Origin: Hortaea werneckii
Taxonomy: Eukaryota; Ascomycota; Dothideomycetes; Mycosphaerellales; Teratosphaeriaceae
Assembly: GCA_037044905.1 (NCBI GenBank)
Contig: JBAOKB010000022.1
Location: 1-64,000, forward strand
Direction: 5' to 3'
DNA length: 64,000 nt
Positions 30,008 through 40,341 of the stretch are shown here, in pieces. The number at the start of each line of letters is the position of its first letter. Within the stretch, counting starts at the first letter, position 1. Below the pieces are notes generated by a model. It searched no databases. It worked only from the letters and a program-made list of their open reading frames with translations, and was not told where the DNA came from. The translations under genes were made by a program, and so were the position numbers.

Positions 30008-31231
30008 ATGCCACCACCGCAAAGAACAGACCAGATCGGCTCACTGCTGCGCCCAGCATGGCTACTCCAAGCCCGCTCCAGCCTCTCTTCCCCATCGCAG
30101 ATGTACGAAGTAACGAACGACACCAAGATCCAACAAGCCGAGACCCAAGCCATCCAAGAAGCAGTGCAGAAGCAACTGGAGCTGAACATCCGGCCCATCT
30201 GCTCGGGGGAATACAGCCGCCACATCTTCTACGGCGGCTTCTTCGAGAAACTAGAAGGCATGACCCCCCAATCCGCCTTACCGATCCCCGAAGCCTTCCG
30301 CACCGACTTCCCCACCACGACGGGCCTGGCAGCGAAACTGGGCGCGCGCACGCGCGCCGCGGTCATATGTACGGGTCCGATCCGGTGGCGGGAAAGCGCG
30401 TACCTTCCGGAATGGGAAGCCATTACCTCCGCGCTGCCGGAGCGCGAGCTGTGGAAAGAAGCCAAGATAACGCTGCCGGCGCCGAGCTACCAACACATGC
30501 AGCTCGCACCGGGCACGGCGTTTACGGCGGGTTCCGGGTACGCGACGGACGAGGCGTATTTTGCCGCGCTGGGGGAGGCGTATACGCGCGAGATCGAAGC
30601 CCTCTACGCCGCGGGCTGTCGCCAGATCGCCATCGACGACCCGCACCTGACGTACTTCTGCTCGACGCAATTCCTCGGCGGTTGCGAGAAAGACGGCGTA
30701 GACGCCGACGCCTTGCTAGATCTGTACCTCGAGTCCCATAACGGATTCCTCCGCGCGAAGCCCGGGGCTGGCGATCTGCATATGGGCATGCATCTGTGTC
30801 GGGGCAACATGAGCGGGTCCACGCACTGGGTGACGGGGAGCTATGACCGGATTGCGGAGAAACTGTTCACGCAGACGCTATATGAGACATTTTACTTGGA
30901 ATTCGACGACGAGGAGCGGGACGGCGGGTTCGAGTGCTTGAAATTTCTGCCGCGAGGAAAGAATGTGGTCCTCGGGCTTGTGTCGACGAAGCAGGCGGAG
31001 TTGGAGGATCCGGAGGTTCTGAGGAGGAGGATCGATCAAGCTGCTGAGTGTGTGGCTGAGGGGCAAGGGGTTTCGAAGGAGCAGGCGCTGGATTGCTTGG
31101 CTTTGAGCCCGCAGTGCGGGTTCTCCAGCTCGTCGCTGGCGGGTGGGAAGGATATGACGATGGAGCGGATGTGGGAGAAGTTGGCGCTGGTGAGGCGGGT
31201 TGCGCGGTCGGTTTGGGGAGATGCTGGATAG
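30008..31231 (+). CDS. MetE-like (cobalamin-independent methionine synthase, C-terminal domain) protein
   Basis: 407 residues, single exon. It is a single UROD/MetE-type barrel, about half of full MetE (about 750), lacking the N-terminal barrel. The zinc ligands of MetE are recognisable: H262-x-C264 in MHLCRGN, E298 in YLEFDDE and C370 in SPQCGFSS. Family segments IDDPHLTYF and LGLVSTKQAELED also fit. It therefore resembles bacterial YxjG/YxjH-type proteins, which use a methyl donor to make methionine or act on related thiols. The substrate in fungi is not established. GC is high at the third codon position in the middle of the gene. The intact zinc site argues for an active enzyme. Confidence 0.85.
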   Translation: MPPPQRTDQIGSLLRPAWLLQARSSLSSPSQMYEVTNDTKIQQAETQAIQEAVQKQLELNIRPICSGEYSRHIFYGGFFEKLEGMTPQSALPIPEAFRTDFPTTTGLAAKLGARTRAAVICTGPIRWRESAYLPEWEAITSALPERELWKEAKITLPAPSYQHMQLAPGTAFTAGSGYATDEAYFAALGEAYTREIEALYAAGCRQIAIDDPHLTYFCSTQFLGGCEKDGVDADALLDLYLESHNGFLRAKPGAGDLHMGMHLCRGNMSGSTHWVTGSYDRIAEKLFTQTLYETFYLEFDDEERDGGFECLKFLPRGKNVVLGLVSTKQAELEDPEVLRRRIDQAAECVAEGQGVSKEQALDCLALSPQCGFSSSSLAGGKDMTMERMWEKLALVRRVARSVWGDAG

Positions 31232-32002
31232 GGTTTGCTATCTTTCTCGGCGTGGCAGTTGAAGTTGTCACACTGTGGTTTCTCCTCCATTCCTCCCTCC
31301 CCCCCCCCCCCCCCCCCCCCCCCTGGCTTTCTCTTTTTGGGCATTCACCTCTACAATGTCTCTGAAAAGTCGTCTCAGATATCCTTTGGGTCTCATCATG
31401 AGACGAAGATTGTCAAAAATGATTTTCTTCTTTTTTCTTAAAAAAAAAAATTCTTCTCCTTCTGATTCTCCTTTTTTTTAGGGGTTTGATAGAAAGGCAC
31501 AGGTTCATCTCCATCCCGATTCCGAAGCCTGATCGTCTCTATCATTATTATTGTCATTCGCGTGCATTCAGGCAGTGGATAGTAGATCGAAGAGCCTCTA
31601 AATCCCACCAATCCCAACGCTCTCCTCATCCCGTGGGCATGGGCTACACACGACTGCTTCGCACCCGGACCAGGAATTCTTTCTATAGATCACCAACGAA
31701 AGTCTCCCACCCACATCCCAGTGGAATGCGGACAACAGGTTACAGTGGAGATCATCGCAAGAAATGGTCTAATGTCGTCGAATGTGAAAGCGCCACTCTA
31801 TGCGTCCATGTGGAAATAGTACAGACCCCAAACACTTCGTAAGCCTTGCCCTTGACGTACCATCAATCTCGCTCCGTCTTCAAGAGAAGAGATTCCGTTT
31901 TCCCCCGCCCGAGACATTCCTTTTAAAAACGCCGCTGCTATGCAAGTTTCACATATACACCAAAGGAGAAAAAGAAGAAAAGAGAGAGCAAAAAGCCGTG
32001 GC
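31232..32002. other. Convergent spacer with poly-C tract
   Basis: 771 bp between MetE-like and ERV1, both ending here. It holds the C25 run (separate entry), an A-run near 31441-31450 and a T-run near 31472. No gene. Confidence 0.5.
31299..31323 (+). repeat. Poly-C run, 25 bp
   Basis: Uninterrupted cytosine run starting 67 bp after the MetE-like stop codon. Length in a living strain may vary. Confidence 0.9.
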
Positions 32003-32683
32003 TCAAGGATCACACCTCCCATCCCTCCATCCCGTCCGCCACCGTTCCTGCCACCGACTACAATCGAATCTTTCCTTGCCCAACTTGACATTCACCGCAT
32101 TATGCGCCTCGCACATCCACTGCCCAAACTCCTCGCGGTTGCTGACCCGCGGCGCATTCCCGTCTTCCTTCATCCAGGCCCGGAAGTCGTCGGCGCAGAC
32201 CCAGCAGGGATAGAATTTGGAGAATAACGAGATGAATTGGCGGGTTTCTTGTTGGTGGGTTGGGGAGGGTTGGACGGGGTAGCTGGCTGTGAGGGTGTGC
32301 AGGAAGGTCCAGGTGCTGCGGCCGAGTTGGTCGACGTCGGGGGGACAGTCGGGTGGGGGTTGGTCAAGGGTGGAAGGTGCGGTTGGGGTCGAGGTCGGGG
32401 GCGGTTGCGGTTGCTGCTGTTGCGGGGAAGAGGATGAGGAGGAGCGGGCCATGGCTCGCATGCTGGCGAAGGAGGTGCAGGAGCGACATCTTGATTCGTT
32501 GTTAGTCTACCGTCTTGAAGAAAGAGCGACGGCTTAGTTGAAAGCCCTGATTAGGTATCATTACGGTTTCCCATCGGGTCCTAAGACCATCCCTTTCGGT
32601 AAAGGTGCTTTCGGCCCATTCGCATCTTCCTGCTGCTGCTGCTGCTGCTGCTGCTGCCTCGCTCGGAGCTGTTCTTCGGCCAT
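32003..32683 (-). CDS. ERV1: FAD-linked sulfhydryl oxidase Erv1/ALR
   Basis: Mitochondrial intermembrane-space oxidase that re-oxidises Mia40 in disulfide relay import. Exons 32683..32565 and 32489..32003 (75-bp intron, GACTAAC branch), 201 residues. The intron falls just before the shuttle motif, rebuilt as C41-R-S-C44 in GKPCRSCTSFASM. The catalytic pair is C135-W-V-C138 (KFYPCWVCADDF), and a structural Cys lies in FDCSRW near the end. FAD-contact residues are in GRSTWTFLHTL and HNAVNVKLGK. The start MAEEQLRAR is followed by nine Gln. An upstream in-frame Met at 32776 is less likely. A second low-complexity Ser/Gln/Pro segment links shuttle and core. Confidence 0.92.
32630..32656. repeat. 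(CTG)9 / (CAG)9 trinucleotide repeat
   Basis: Nine uninterrupted CTG units on the plus strand, coding nine Gln near the ERV1 N-terminus. Confidence 0.9.
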
Positions 32684-33327
32684 GGGCGTCAACGATTGTG
32701 CTGGAATCCCCGTGCGTTTCTCCAGGACACAGAAGAAATGCTGTAAGATGGGAAACTCGAAATCCGTAACGCCCATCTCGGCCCTCGCATGTCGAGTCGC
32801 GTTTGCATTTGTAATGCGACCTGCCGTCCGTGCTCCCCTAGTCTACCGATACCGATACAGTACCGATACCCCGGATGGCGATGAGGGTCATGGCTGAGCG
32901 GCTCGGCGGGCCGCAGCTGGGTAGGGCTGAATTCGGGCGCTGACATGTGCTCGATCGAGTGAGGTAAGCTTAACTTGGAGCTTGCACGTGCATCTCATCT
33001 CCACGGGATGGCTTGCTGTCCATGCTCATTGCGAACTCTAATGCTGGAGTGCTACAGGTTGGGAAATGATAGATCCATTCACCTTCACCGTCTCCCCTTG
33101 GTCCATTCACTACGGATCACTCAACATTTCCTGAAATGATCTGAGCGATAGAATTCCTAGAAGCTGCAACGACACTACCTTTGTCTCACCTGCCGCTTTG
33201 TCTCAGCAATCCCGCAGCGAGCTCCTACTCGCTTTTGACTCGAGGAGAAAAGACCATACCCTTCTTGCAACAGCCAGGATCAACATCACAGTTCCTTGAC
33301 CCCTCGACAATCCCAACAATCCCAACC
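32684..33327. promoter_or_regulatory. Divergent promoter, ERV1 / ELA1
   Basis: 644-bp head-to-head spacer. It contains a short ACCGATAC direct repeat near 32850. The elongin A frame is open upstream to 33181 but that part is pyrimidine-rich leader. Confidence 0.5.
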
Positions 33328-34425
33328 ATGCCAGCCCCAACCCTGACCTCCATCGCCCAACGCGCCTGCGTCCGGGCCCTGCCCAACATAACCGACGTCG
33401 CCGACATCCCCTACGACCTACTCCGACCCGTGCTCAAAAAGATCATCAACCCCTCCCACCTGCGCGAGATCGAACAAAACAGCCCGCAAATCGGGGACGC
33501 AGACGCCGAACTCTGGCGCGCCTTCATCGCCCGCGACATCCCGAACTGGCAACGGAAGATCATCGAGCCCAAGAACCCGCGCTCGTGGTGGAAAGTCTAC
33601 CGCAAGCTCGTGCGGGAAGAGGAGCGCGCGAAAGAGGAACAGGAAGCCCAGCTCGCGGCGGCCATGTCGGGGATCAAACAGGAGAAGGACGCGAACCGGG
33701 CACAGTACGTGCAGAAAGTGATCCCGCAGGGATCGAGTCGGGGGAAGGCGTTTATCGACGGACAACCTAACCAGGCTTCGACAGGCTGGGGCGGGATCCG
33801 GGTGCCGAGTCTGAAGAATGCGAAGCGGGGGCCTGACGCCCTCGCCGCGATCCGGAAGCAGAGTAGTCAGGCGGCGAAGGACAAGGGGATCTATAAGCGG
33901 AACGACACGTTCAACAACCGGATGGTTCCGAACGGCAGGAGTCAGATCCGCGCGGCGCCCGATTGGATGATTAGGGAGAAGACGAAACCGGCTCCCGGCC
34001 CTGCTGTCCCGATGAGGGCGGAGGCGCAGGGGAGGGTGGGACAGCAGGGGCAGGGAGTTTTCACGGGGAAGAGGGAGCCGACGGCGAGGGATCGCGCTCT
34101 CGATCAGGCGGTGAGGAGTAGTAATGCGGAGCGCGAGGCGAGACTGAGGGCTTTGACGGGGGCAAAACCAGGTGGTGGTGGGGGTGGTAGGGACGCAGGC
34201 TCGCCTCCTGCCGCTTCTGCACGGAACGTGACGACGGCTAGCAGCGCGCAGCGAGGAGCAAGTGGTGCCTCGAAGAACGACCTAGAAGCACCTGCAGCCC
34301 GGCCTAGCCCTGCTGTGGCGCAGAATAATAAGCCTGCCAACCCTACACCAGCGCCGGGTATCGTCCGCAAACGACCGGCTGCAGGCGCTTCGCCGTTCAT
34401 GCCGGCGAAGAAAGTCAAACGATGA
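33328..34425 (+). CDS. ELA1: Elongin A
   Basis: Fungal elongin A: with elongin C it forms a complex acting in RNA polymerase II elongation and, in yeast, in Cul3-dependent polymerase ubiquitylation. 365 residues, single exon, start MPAPTLTSIAQRACVRAL at 33328. Residues about 5-105 hold the elongin-A domain: a BC-box-like first helix, then the F-box-like stretch IPYDLLRPVLKKI, then ELWRAFIARDIPNW and WWKVYRKLVREE. After about residue 110 the protein is basic, Gly/Ala/Pro-rich and disordered, ending in a Lys/Arg nuclear-localisation-like tail (KRPAAGASPFMPAKKVKR). Confidence 0.85.
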   Translation: MPAPTLTSIAQRACVRALPNITDVADIPYDLLRPVLKKIINPSHLREIEQNSPQIGDADAELWRAFIARDIPNWQRKIIEPKNPRSWWKVYRKLVREEERAKEEQEAQLAAAMSGIKQEKDANRAQYVQKVIPQGSSRGKAFIDGQPNQASTGWGGIRVPSLKNAKRGPDALAAIRKQSSQAAKDKGIYKRNDTFNNRMVPNGRSQIRAAPDWMIREKTKPAPGPAVPMRAEAQGRVGQQGQGVFTGKREPTARDRALDQAVRSSNAEREARLRALTGAKPGGGGGGRDAGSPPAASARNVTTASSAQRGASGASKNDLEAPAARPSPAVAQNNKPANPTPAPGIVRKRPAAGASPFMPAKKVKR

Positions 34426-34670
34426 ATATTTACGACGGTGCCCCCTTCTTTCAAAATGTGAGAAAGGATCAGATGGATGAATTGGGTATCATGGATTTGA
34501 AAGAGGCCAGTCGTCGTCCTGGATGGGTTTCAAGTTTCCCCGCTTTTTGCCAGAGGAGCCCCCCGACGGCTACTATGCTTTTGTATATGGCAAAGCGTCG
34601 ATGGGGATTTTGCTATACACGGAGCACATATGACAGACCAATGGCCACACTGTCGCGCTTAGGAGGGAGC

Positions 34671-35246
34671 TCAGGCAGTCTCTCTCAGCGCATGCTTGGC
34701 TCCCAGGATCGCCTCCTTGGCTTTGGTGATGTCTTCCGGTGTGCTCTGGTCGCCGGGCCCTTTGTCTTGTTCCTGCGATGAAGGTTAGATGCTTCGCAGG
34801 ATTACACAGGACGGGTTTGGGGAGGGTCAGGGGAGCGGGGGATGAGCAAGGAAGGGGAGACAACGTACAAGCTGCTGCTCCAGCTTGGCGAGAGCATCTT
34901 GGATCTTTTGCCGTAGTTGCGGGAAGACGGCTTTTGTCTCTTCGGCGGCTCGACGCTGGAAAAGTAAGGATTGTAGGTTAGCTTTGGGTTAGAGGGGATG
35001 GGATGAACTGGATGATAGAAGTAGAGGATATAATATGTATTTCATGGGGCTTGAATATGCGAACGAACGATTACCTACCTCCTGCCTCAGCGTGTACTCG
35101 GCATTCTCATCGCTGCTGTCGCCTCCCTGTTCGAGTTTGGCAATGCGGGCGTTCTGTTCTTCGAGCTCGCGGTGATAGCTGGCCTCTTCTTTCACCAGGC
35201 GGGTGAGAGAGCCAGTGGCGAGTGAAAGCTGAGACGGCGGTGCCAT
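34671..35246 (-). CDS. RBL2: Tubulin-folding cofactor A (TBCA/Rbl2)
   Basis: Small helical chaperone that holds beta-tubulin during heterodimer assembly. Three exons: 35246..35079, 34955..34869 and 34772..34671 (introns 123 and 96 bp); 56+29+33 residues = 118, the normal family size. The three-helix pattern is seen: SLTRLVKEEASYHRELEEQN (helix 1), YTLRQERRAAEETKAVFPQL (helix 2, across intron 1), and EDITKAKEAILGAKHAL (helix 3). Exon 3 carries a short low-complexity linker (KGPGDQSTP). Divergent from MCM4 and convergent with ELA1. Confidence 0.92.
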
Positions 35247-35557
35247 ATCTAATATGAGAATTCCGAAAGATGTTATATCAAGCGGTTGTCTGAACTCACC
35301 ACCCTTTGAGAGGTTCGCCCCACCATCCGGGAAGACAGAGCAGCTTTCGACGCACAGGCCAGCTCTTTATTAGCTGCATGAATTAACGCGCCGGCGCACG
35401 CGTTTAGCGCGACCCTTTGGCGTTTCTCCTCGCGAAACCCTCCATCAAGCCCGTCCGCCCTCCTGTCGTGAGCGCATTCAGGGCAGAGATCCACCTGCAC
35501 GCCAACTCTCTCACACGTACCTACTCGGAGAGCGAGAGGGACTGGCGAATCTACAGA
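35247..35557. promoter_or_regulatory. Divergent promoter, RBL2 / MCM4
   Basis: 311 bp shared by both genes. It contains an ACGCGT hexamer and several CGCG steps between about 35383 and 35412. A replication-type MluI cell-cycle box would be well placed here for MCM4. Confidence 0.6.
35398..35403 (+). promoter_or_regulatory. MluI cell-cycle box (ACGCGT)
   Basis: Perfect palindromic MCB core about 155 bp upstream of the MCM4 ATG and 152 bp upstream of RBL2. MBF binding is inferred from ascomycete yeasts. Confidence 0.5.
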
Positions 35558-38500
35558 ATGTCGTCGCCGCCATCACGCCGCTCGGCAGGGAGCTCTTCTA
35601 ACAACACCCCTCGCCGCAGCGCCCGCGGCTCGCAAGCACCTCCCCCGTCCAGCGACCCTATCGTCCCAGAAGCCGAGACACCGGACAACCAGCTACAAGA
35701 GGAGGTTCAAGGGTCGCAGGGCGGCTCACAGCAAAACACTCCCCGAGGCAACGCCCGATCTTCTCAGAACACATCGCAGTCCCAAGCGCCGCCGACCTCT
35801 TCGCCGCTCTTCTTCCGCTCTTCGCCCGCGGGCAGTCAGAGCCAGAGCCAGAACCTAGCCGCCCCGGCTGGGCAGAATGCGGTCAATATCTCCAGTCCGC
35901 TCAGACATCAGGCAAGCAGCGAGGGAGGAAGGACACCGCGAGCGACAGGATTAACAGGTGTGTAGCAAGTTTGGGAGTAGATGAGGAGAAGATGTACGCG
36001 GCATTGGCTGACAAGATGCAGAATCCTCGCCGATCCATTATGGCCCTAGTTCAGACGCCGCCGGACCTCAAGATGATGAACGCCGCGCGGATCGCTCGAG
36101 CACCGGACTCTTCGTTCGTTCGCCCCTGTCAAGCGGCGCGCAGAATGCGGCAAGGCAGAGACGCCATGACATTGATTCCGACATCCTCGACCCTGCAGGT
36201 GGACGGAGGAGAGTCTACGTCGACGAGAATGGCGTGCCCATGCGCCAAGAGAACTCGGACGCGGCTACTTTCTCGAACCTGAACCCTAATACTTCCGACG
36301 CGGAGGCGTTAGGAGGACAGTCGAGCCGAGTCATCTGGGGAACCAACGTCTCCATCGCCGACTCCTTCTCGTGCATGAAGGACTTCTTGTGGAACTTCCA
36401 ACGCAAGTACCGCATGATTGCCGAAGGGGAGCTGGCAGAGGGCGAAACGCTGGACGTGGACGACCCTGCGATGGCCAAGGAGAATGTGCAGATGCTGGAG
36501 ACGATGCTGGATCTTGGCACGAGGGCGTTCTACCTGGACTGTCGGAATCTCAAGGCGTACCCGCCTACGAGGAAGCTGTGGCACCAGGTGCAGAGCTTTC
36601 CTGCTGAGATCATACCGGTGATGGATGCGGCGGTTAAGGATGCTTTGATTGAAATGGCGGAGAAGCGGATGTCTGAAGGACGATCTCAGCAGCCGCAGCA
36701 GCAGCAGCGTCAGAGCGCAGGCAGGCAACGGGATTCAAGCTCCATGCCTCCTATGCCGAGTTCGGACATCGACAACCAGGACGGTGCGAACCAGACTGCT
36801 GGTAATGGTGCTCCTCAACCGGCTGGCGAAGAGGAAGAAGACCTGGTCGCAGAGGTCGAGCAGCGGATTTTCCGCGTTCGGCCTTTCGGTCTTGACCATA
36901 CCATTAACCTGCGCGAACTCAATCCCCAGGACATGGACAAGCTGGTCTCTATTAAGGGCCTCGTCATCCGAACCACCCCAATCATCCCGGACATGAAAGA
37001 TGCCTTCTTCCGGTGTTCGGTCTGCCATCACACCGTCAAGGTCGACATTGACCGTGGCAAGATCGCCGAGCCTACGCGCTGCCCACGTGAGGTTTGCGGG
37101 AGCAGCAACAGCATGCAGATCGTGCACAATCGCTCTGGGTTTGCGGACAAGCAAGTCGTCAAGCTTCAAGAGACTCCCGACTCAGTACCGGACGGTCAGA
37201 CGCCACACTCGGTCAGTCTTTGCGCCTACGACGAATTGGTCGATGTGTGCAAGGCTGGTGACCGTGTGGAGATCACTGGTATCTTCAAATGCAACCAGGT
37301 CCGCGTGAATCCTCGCCAGCGGACGGTGAAGAACATCTTCAAGACCTACGTCGACTGTCTGCACATCCAGAAAGTGGACAAGCGCCGGATGGGCATCGAC
37401 CCGAGCACCATCGAAGAAGAGCTCTCCGAGCAAGTCGCTGGAAATGTAGAGGAAGTGCGCAAAGTCAGCGAGGAAGAGGAGGAGAAGATCAAGGCTACTG
37501 CGGCACGCCCGGACATTTACGAGCTCCTGGCTCGGTCATTGGCGCCTTCAATCTACGAGATGGACGATGTGAAAAAGGGAATCCTGTTGCAGCTCCTCGG
37601 CGGCACAAACAAGTCGTTCGAGAAGGGTGGTTCCCCGAAATACCGTGGCGATATTAACGTGCTACTCTGCGGTGACCCGTCCACCTCCAAGTCGAAGATG
37701 CTAGAGTACGTGCACAAGATCGCCCCGCGCGGCGTGTACACTTCAGGCAAGGGCTCTTCGGCCGTCGGTCTGACCGCCTACGTGACTCGTGACCCGGAGA
37801 CACGCTCCCTGGTGCTCGAATCGGGCGCGCTCGTCCTAAGCGACGGCGGCGTCTGCTGCATCGACGAGTTCGACAAGATGTCCGACTCCACGCGCTCAGT
37901 CCTCCACGAAGTCATGGAACAGCAGACGGTTTCGATCGCGAAGGCGGGTATCATCACCACGCTGAACGCCCGTACCAGTATCTTGGCCTCTGCAAACCCT
38001 ATCGGTAGCAAGTATAACCCGAACTTGCCTGTCCCTCAGAATATCGACTTGCCGCCTACGTTGCTCTCGCGATTCGATCTGGTATATCTCGTGCTGGACC
38101 GGATCGAGGAGAGCGCGGATAGGAAGCTGGCGAGACATCTTGTTGGCATGTACCTGGAAGACAACCCGGATAATGCCTCACGAGAAGAAGTCCTGGTAAG
38201 TCTCATCATCCTAAAGCTAGCAAGTCCGAAGCACACTCTTCCACATGCCTCTCCCGCATTACGCCCCTAAGACTAACCACCTATCCCCAGCCCGTCGAAT
38301 TCATGACCTCCTACATCTCCTACGCACGGCAAAACATCCACCCACAAATCACTCCGCCCGCCGCCTCGGCCCTCGTGCGCTCCTACGTCGCGATGCGCAA
38401 ACTAGGCGAGGACATCCGGGCCGCCGAACGCCGCATCACGGCCACCACGCGGCAGCTGGAAAGCATGATCCGCCTCTCCGAAGCCCACGCCAAAATGCGC

Positions 38501-38878
38501 CTCTCCCCCGAAGTCACCGAGGCCGACGTCCACGAGGCCGTGCGCCTCATCCAGTCCGCGCTCAAGCAGGCCGCGACGGACTCGCGCACGGGCCTGATCG
38601 ATATGGGACTCCTGACGGAGGGGACGACGGCGTCGGAGCGTAAGCGGAAAGAGGATCTCAAGTCCGGCGTCCTGGGGGTTCTGGACGAGATGTTGAGATC
38701 CGGTGGCAGTAGTGTGCGGTACTCGGATGTGGTGCGCACGCTGTCCGAGCAGAGCAGTGTCCCCATCGATGGGACGGAGTTTGCGGACGCGGTCAAGGCG
38801 CTCGAGCAGGAAGGCAAAGTGCAGGTTTTTGGGGAAGGGCTGCGGAAGTCTCTGAGGAGAGTGACGGGTGCGGCTTGA
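35558..38878 (+). CDS. MCM4: MCM4 replicative helicase subunit
   Basis: Subunit of the hexameric MCM2-7 helicase. Exons 35558..35957, 36022..38195, 38291..38878 (introns 64 and 95 bp), about 1053 residues. Residues 1-190 are a Ser/Pro/Gln-rich disordered tail, the usual substrate of CDK and DDK; intron 1 lies in it and its splicing restores GLTESSPIHYGPSS. A Zn-finger-like Cys set is near FRCSVCHH (about 465). The AAA+ core has Walker A GDPSTSKSK (about 684), Walker B CIDEFDKM (about 746) and the arginine finger LLSRFD (about 815). The C-terminal winged helix ends at RRVTGAA. An acidic/Gln linker (about 355-390) is longer than in yeast. Confidence 0.96.
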
Positions 38879-40341
38879 TCTTTTTGGTTTTATATGGTCG
38901 TGGTATGCAAAGGTTGGCTGAGACGGTCGACCGGAAGGGGAAGGGGGGGAGGGGCGGGTGTTCGAGGCGTTCGCTTTTTTTTTTTTTTTTTTTTCGGCCA
39001 GCTTGGTCGAGATTTTTGTCCTCGGGATTTTTTTTCCCTTGGTTTGGCGAAAAGGGAAGCATGAAGTCTTATCATGCAAGGATGGGGTGGGTGGACGAAG
39101 AGGAGGGGACATGTGAAACCTTTTCCCCTCCTTTCCAGAATGTGCCAAAAATCCATTTTCCCCCCCGATGTCATGGATAATTCATAGCGGGTGTTCTTCT
39201 GCCCCCCTCTGCACCTCCCAATTCGGTGAGATGGTTATGCCCTCTACCTCTCTTTCTCCCTTTCCCGTTCCCAACTTGGTCTCGAGGGGATGGTTTAGAC
39301 CATGGATAATGGAGGTGTGCACTCATGACTGTCACCTCCTCTTTTGATTACTTTATTTTCATTTTTTATTTTTTTCCCCTATGTCCTACTTTCTTTTTCT
39401 CTCTTGCCCCTTCCTTCCCTCGTTGCAGCAATTTCGAGTCCCAACTCAAGTCACGCTATCATCTGTGCTTTTTCCCCTTTCTTTCAGTACACCACTCTTT
39501 ATCGCCCGCCCTCTCCCTCTCCCTCCCTTCCCTCCCCCGCCAACCAATCCAACTTCGGAAACTTTGAGAGCTCGCGGTCTTAGCGGCAGTAGCGTCCATC
39601 ACGACACTGTACGTGGAAGAGGAAAAAAAAAAAAAAGAGGAAAAAGGATCCATTGGGGACGAATGTGGAACAGATCCCTCAAGGAAAAGAGGAAGAAAAA
39701 GGGGGACGATGAATGGTTGAAAACCAGAAAAAGGAAAAAGACTAATGCATACCCCATGGTTTTATCTAACTCCTTTCCTTCTCTTAGCTTCCCCCTCTTG
39801 CCTCATGTACGCCTCTGATCCGCTTCCTCTCCCCCCCTTCCATCACCCATGCGATAAGTGACTTCAAGTTGTGACTTTTTCTTCCTTGCTGTTTGGCATT
39901 CGGTCCTTTACGCGTTCTTTCCTCTTCGTGGAAACTCGGTAAGGGAAAGCGATCCACGCTCGCTCGCTCTTTTGCCCCGAATGCTCCCTCCATTCCCTCT
40001 TTGCGTTCGCGCATCCTCTTATTCCCCTCGTTCCTTCTCCCCTTAGTCTCGCGCTTTTGAGTGGTCTCTTGTGTCGTTGAATAAAAATGATCCGACCGTC
40101 ACCCCTTTCCCCCTTCCAATACTTTTGCTGCTAGAAATGGATCGGGGAGACGATGATTCAGGCGTTCAACCCTCCCTCCCTCCCTCCGTCTTCATCCCTC
40201 TATCAAGCCGTTGGGAAAAGATATCATCGTGGAAAATTGGGTGATGCATTATAATGACGGATAGCCAGGACTCGGAGAGAGCTTCGAGGGAGGAAAGGAG
40301 GGGCATCTCCCCCATCCACGACGAAGAAAGATGAGGATTTT
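38879..40341. other. 1.46-kb convergent spacer, polypyrimidine-rich
   Basis: Between MCM4 and RUB1, both ending toward it. A T20 run sits at 38975-38994. About 39320-39560 and 39770-40210 are strongly C/T-rich on the plus strand, with purine-rich blocks at 39615-39745. Open frames here are composition artefacts. No gene. Confidence 0.55.

Noticed and set aside
39325..39818. Overlapping Phe/Ser/Pro-rich and Lys-rich frames
   Set aside because: Artefacts of polypyrimidine and polypurine tracts; no start context, motif or splice support.
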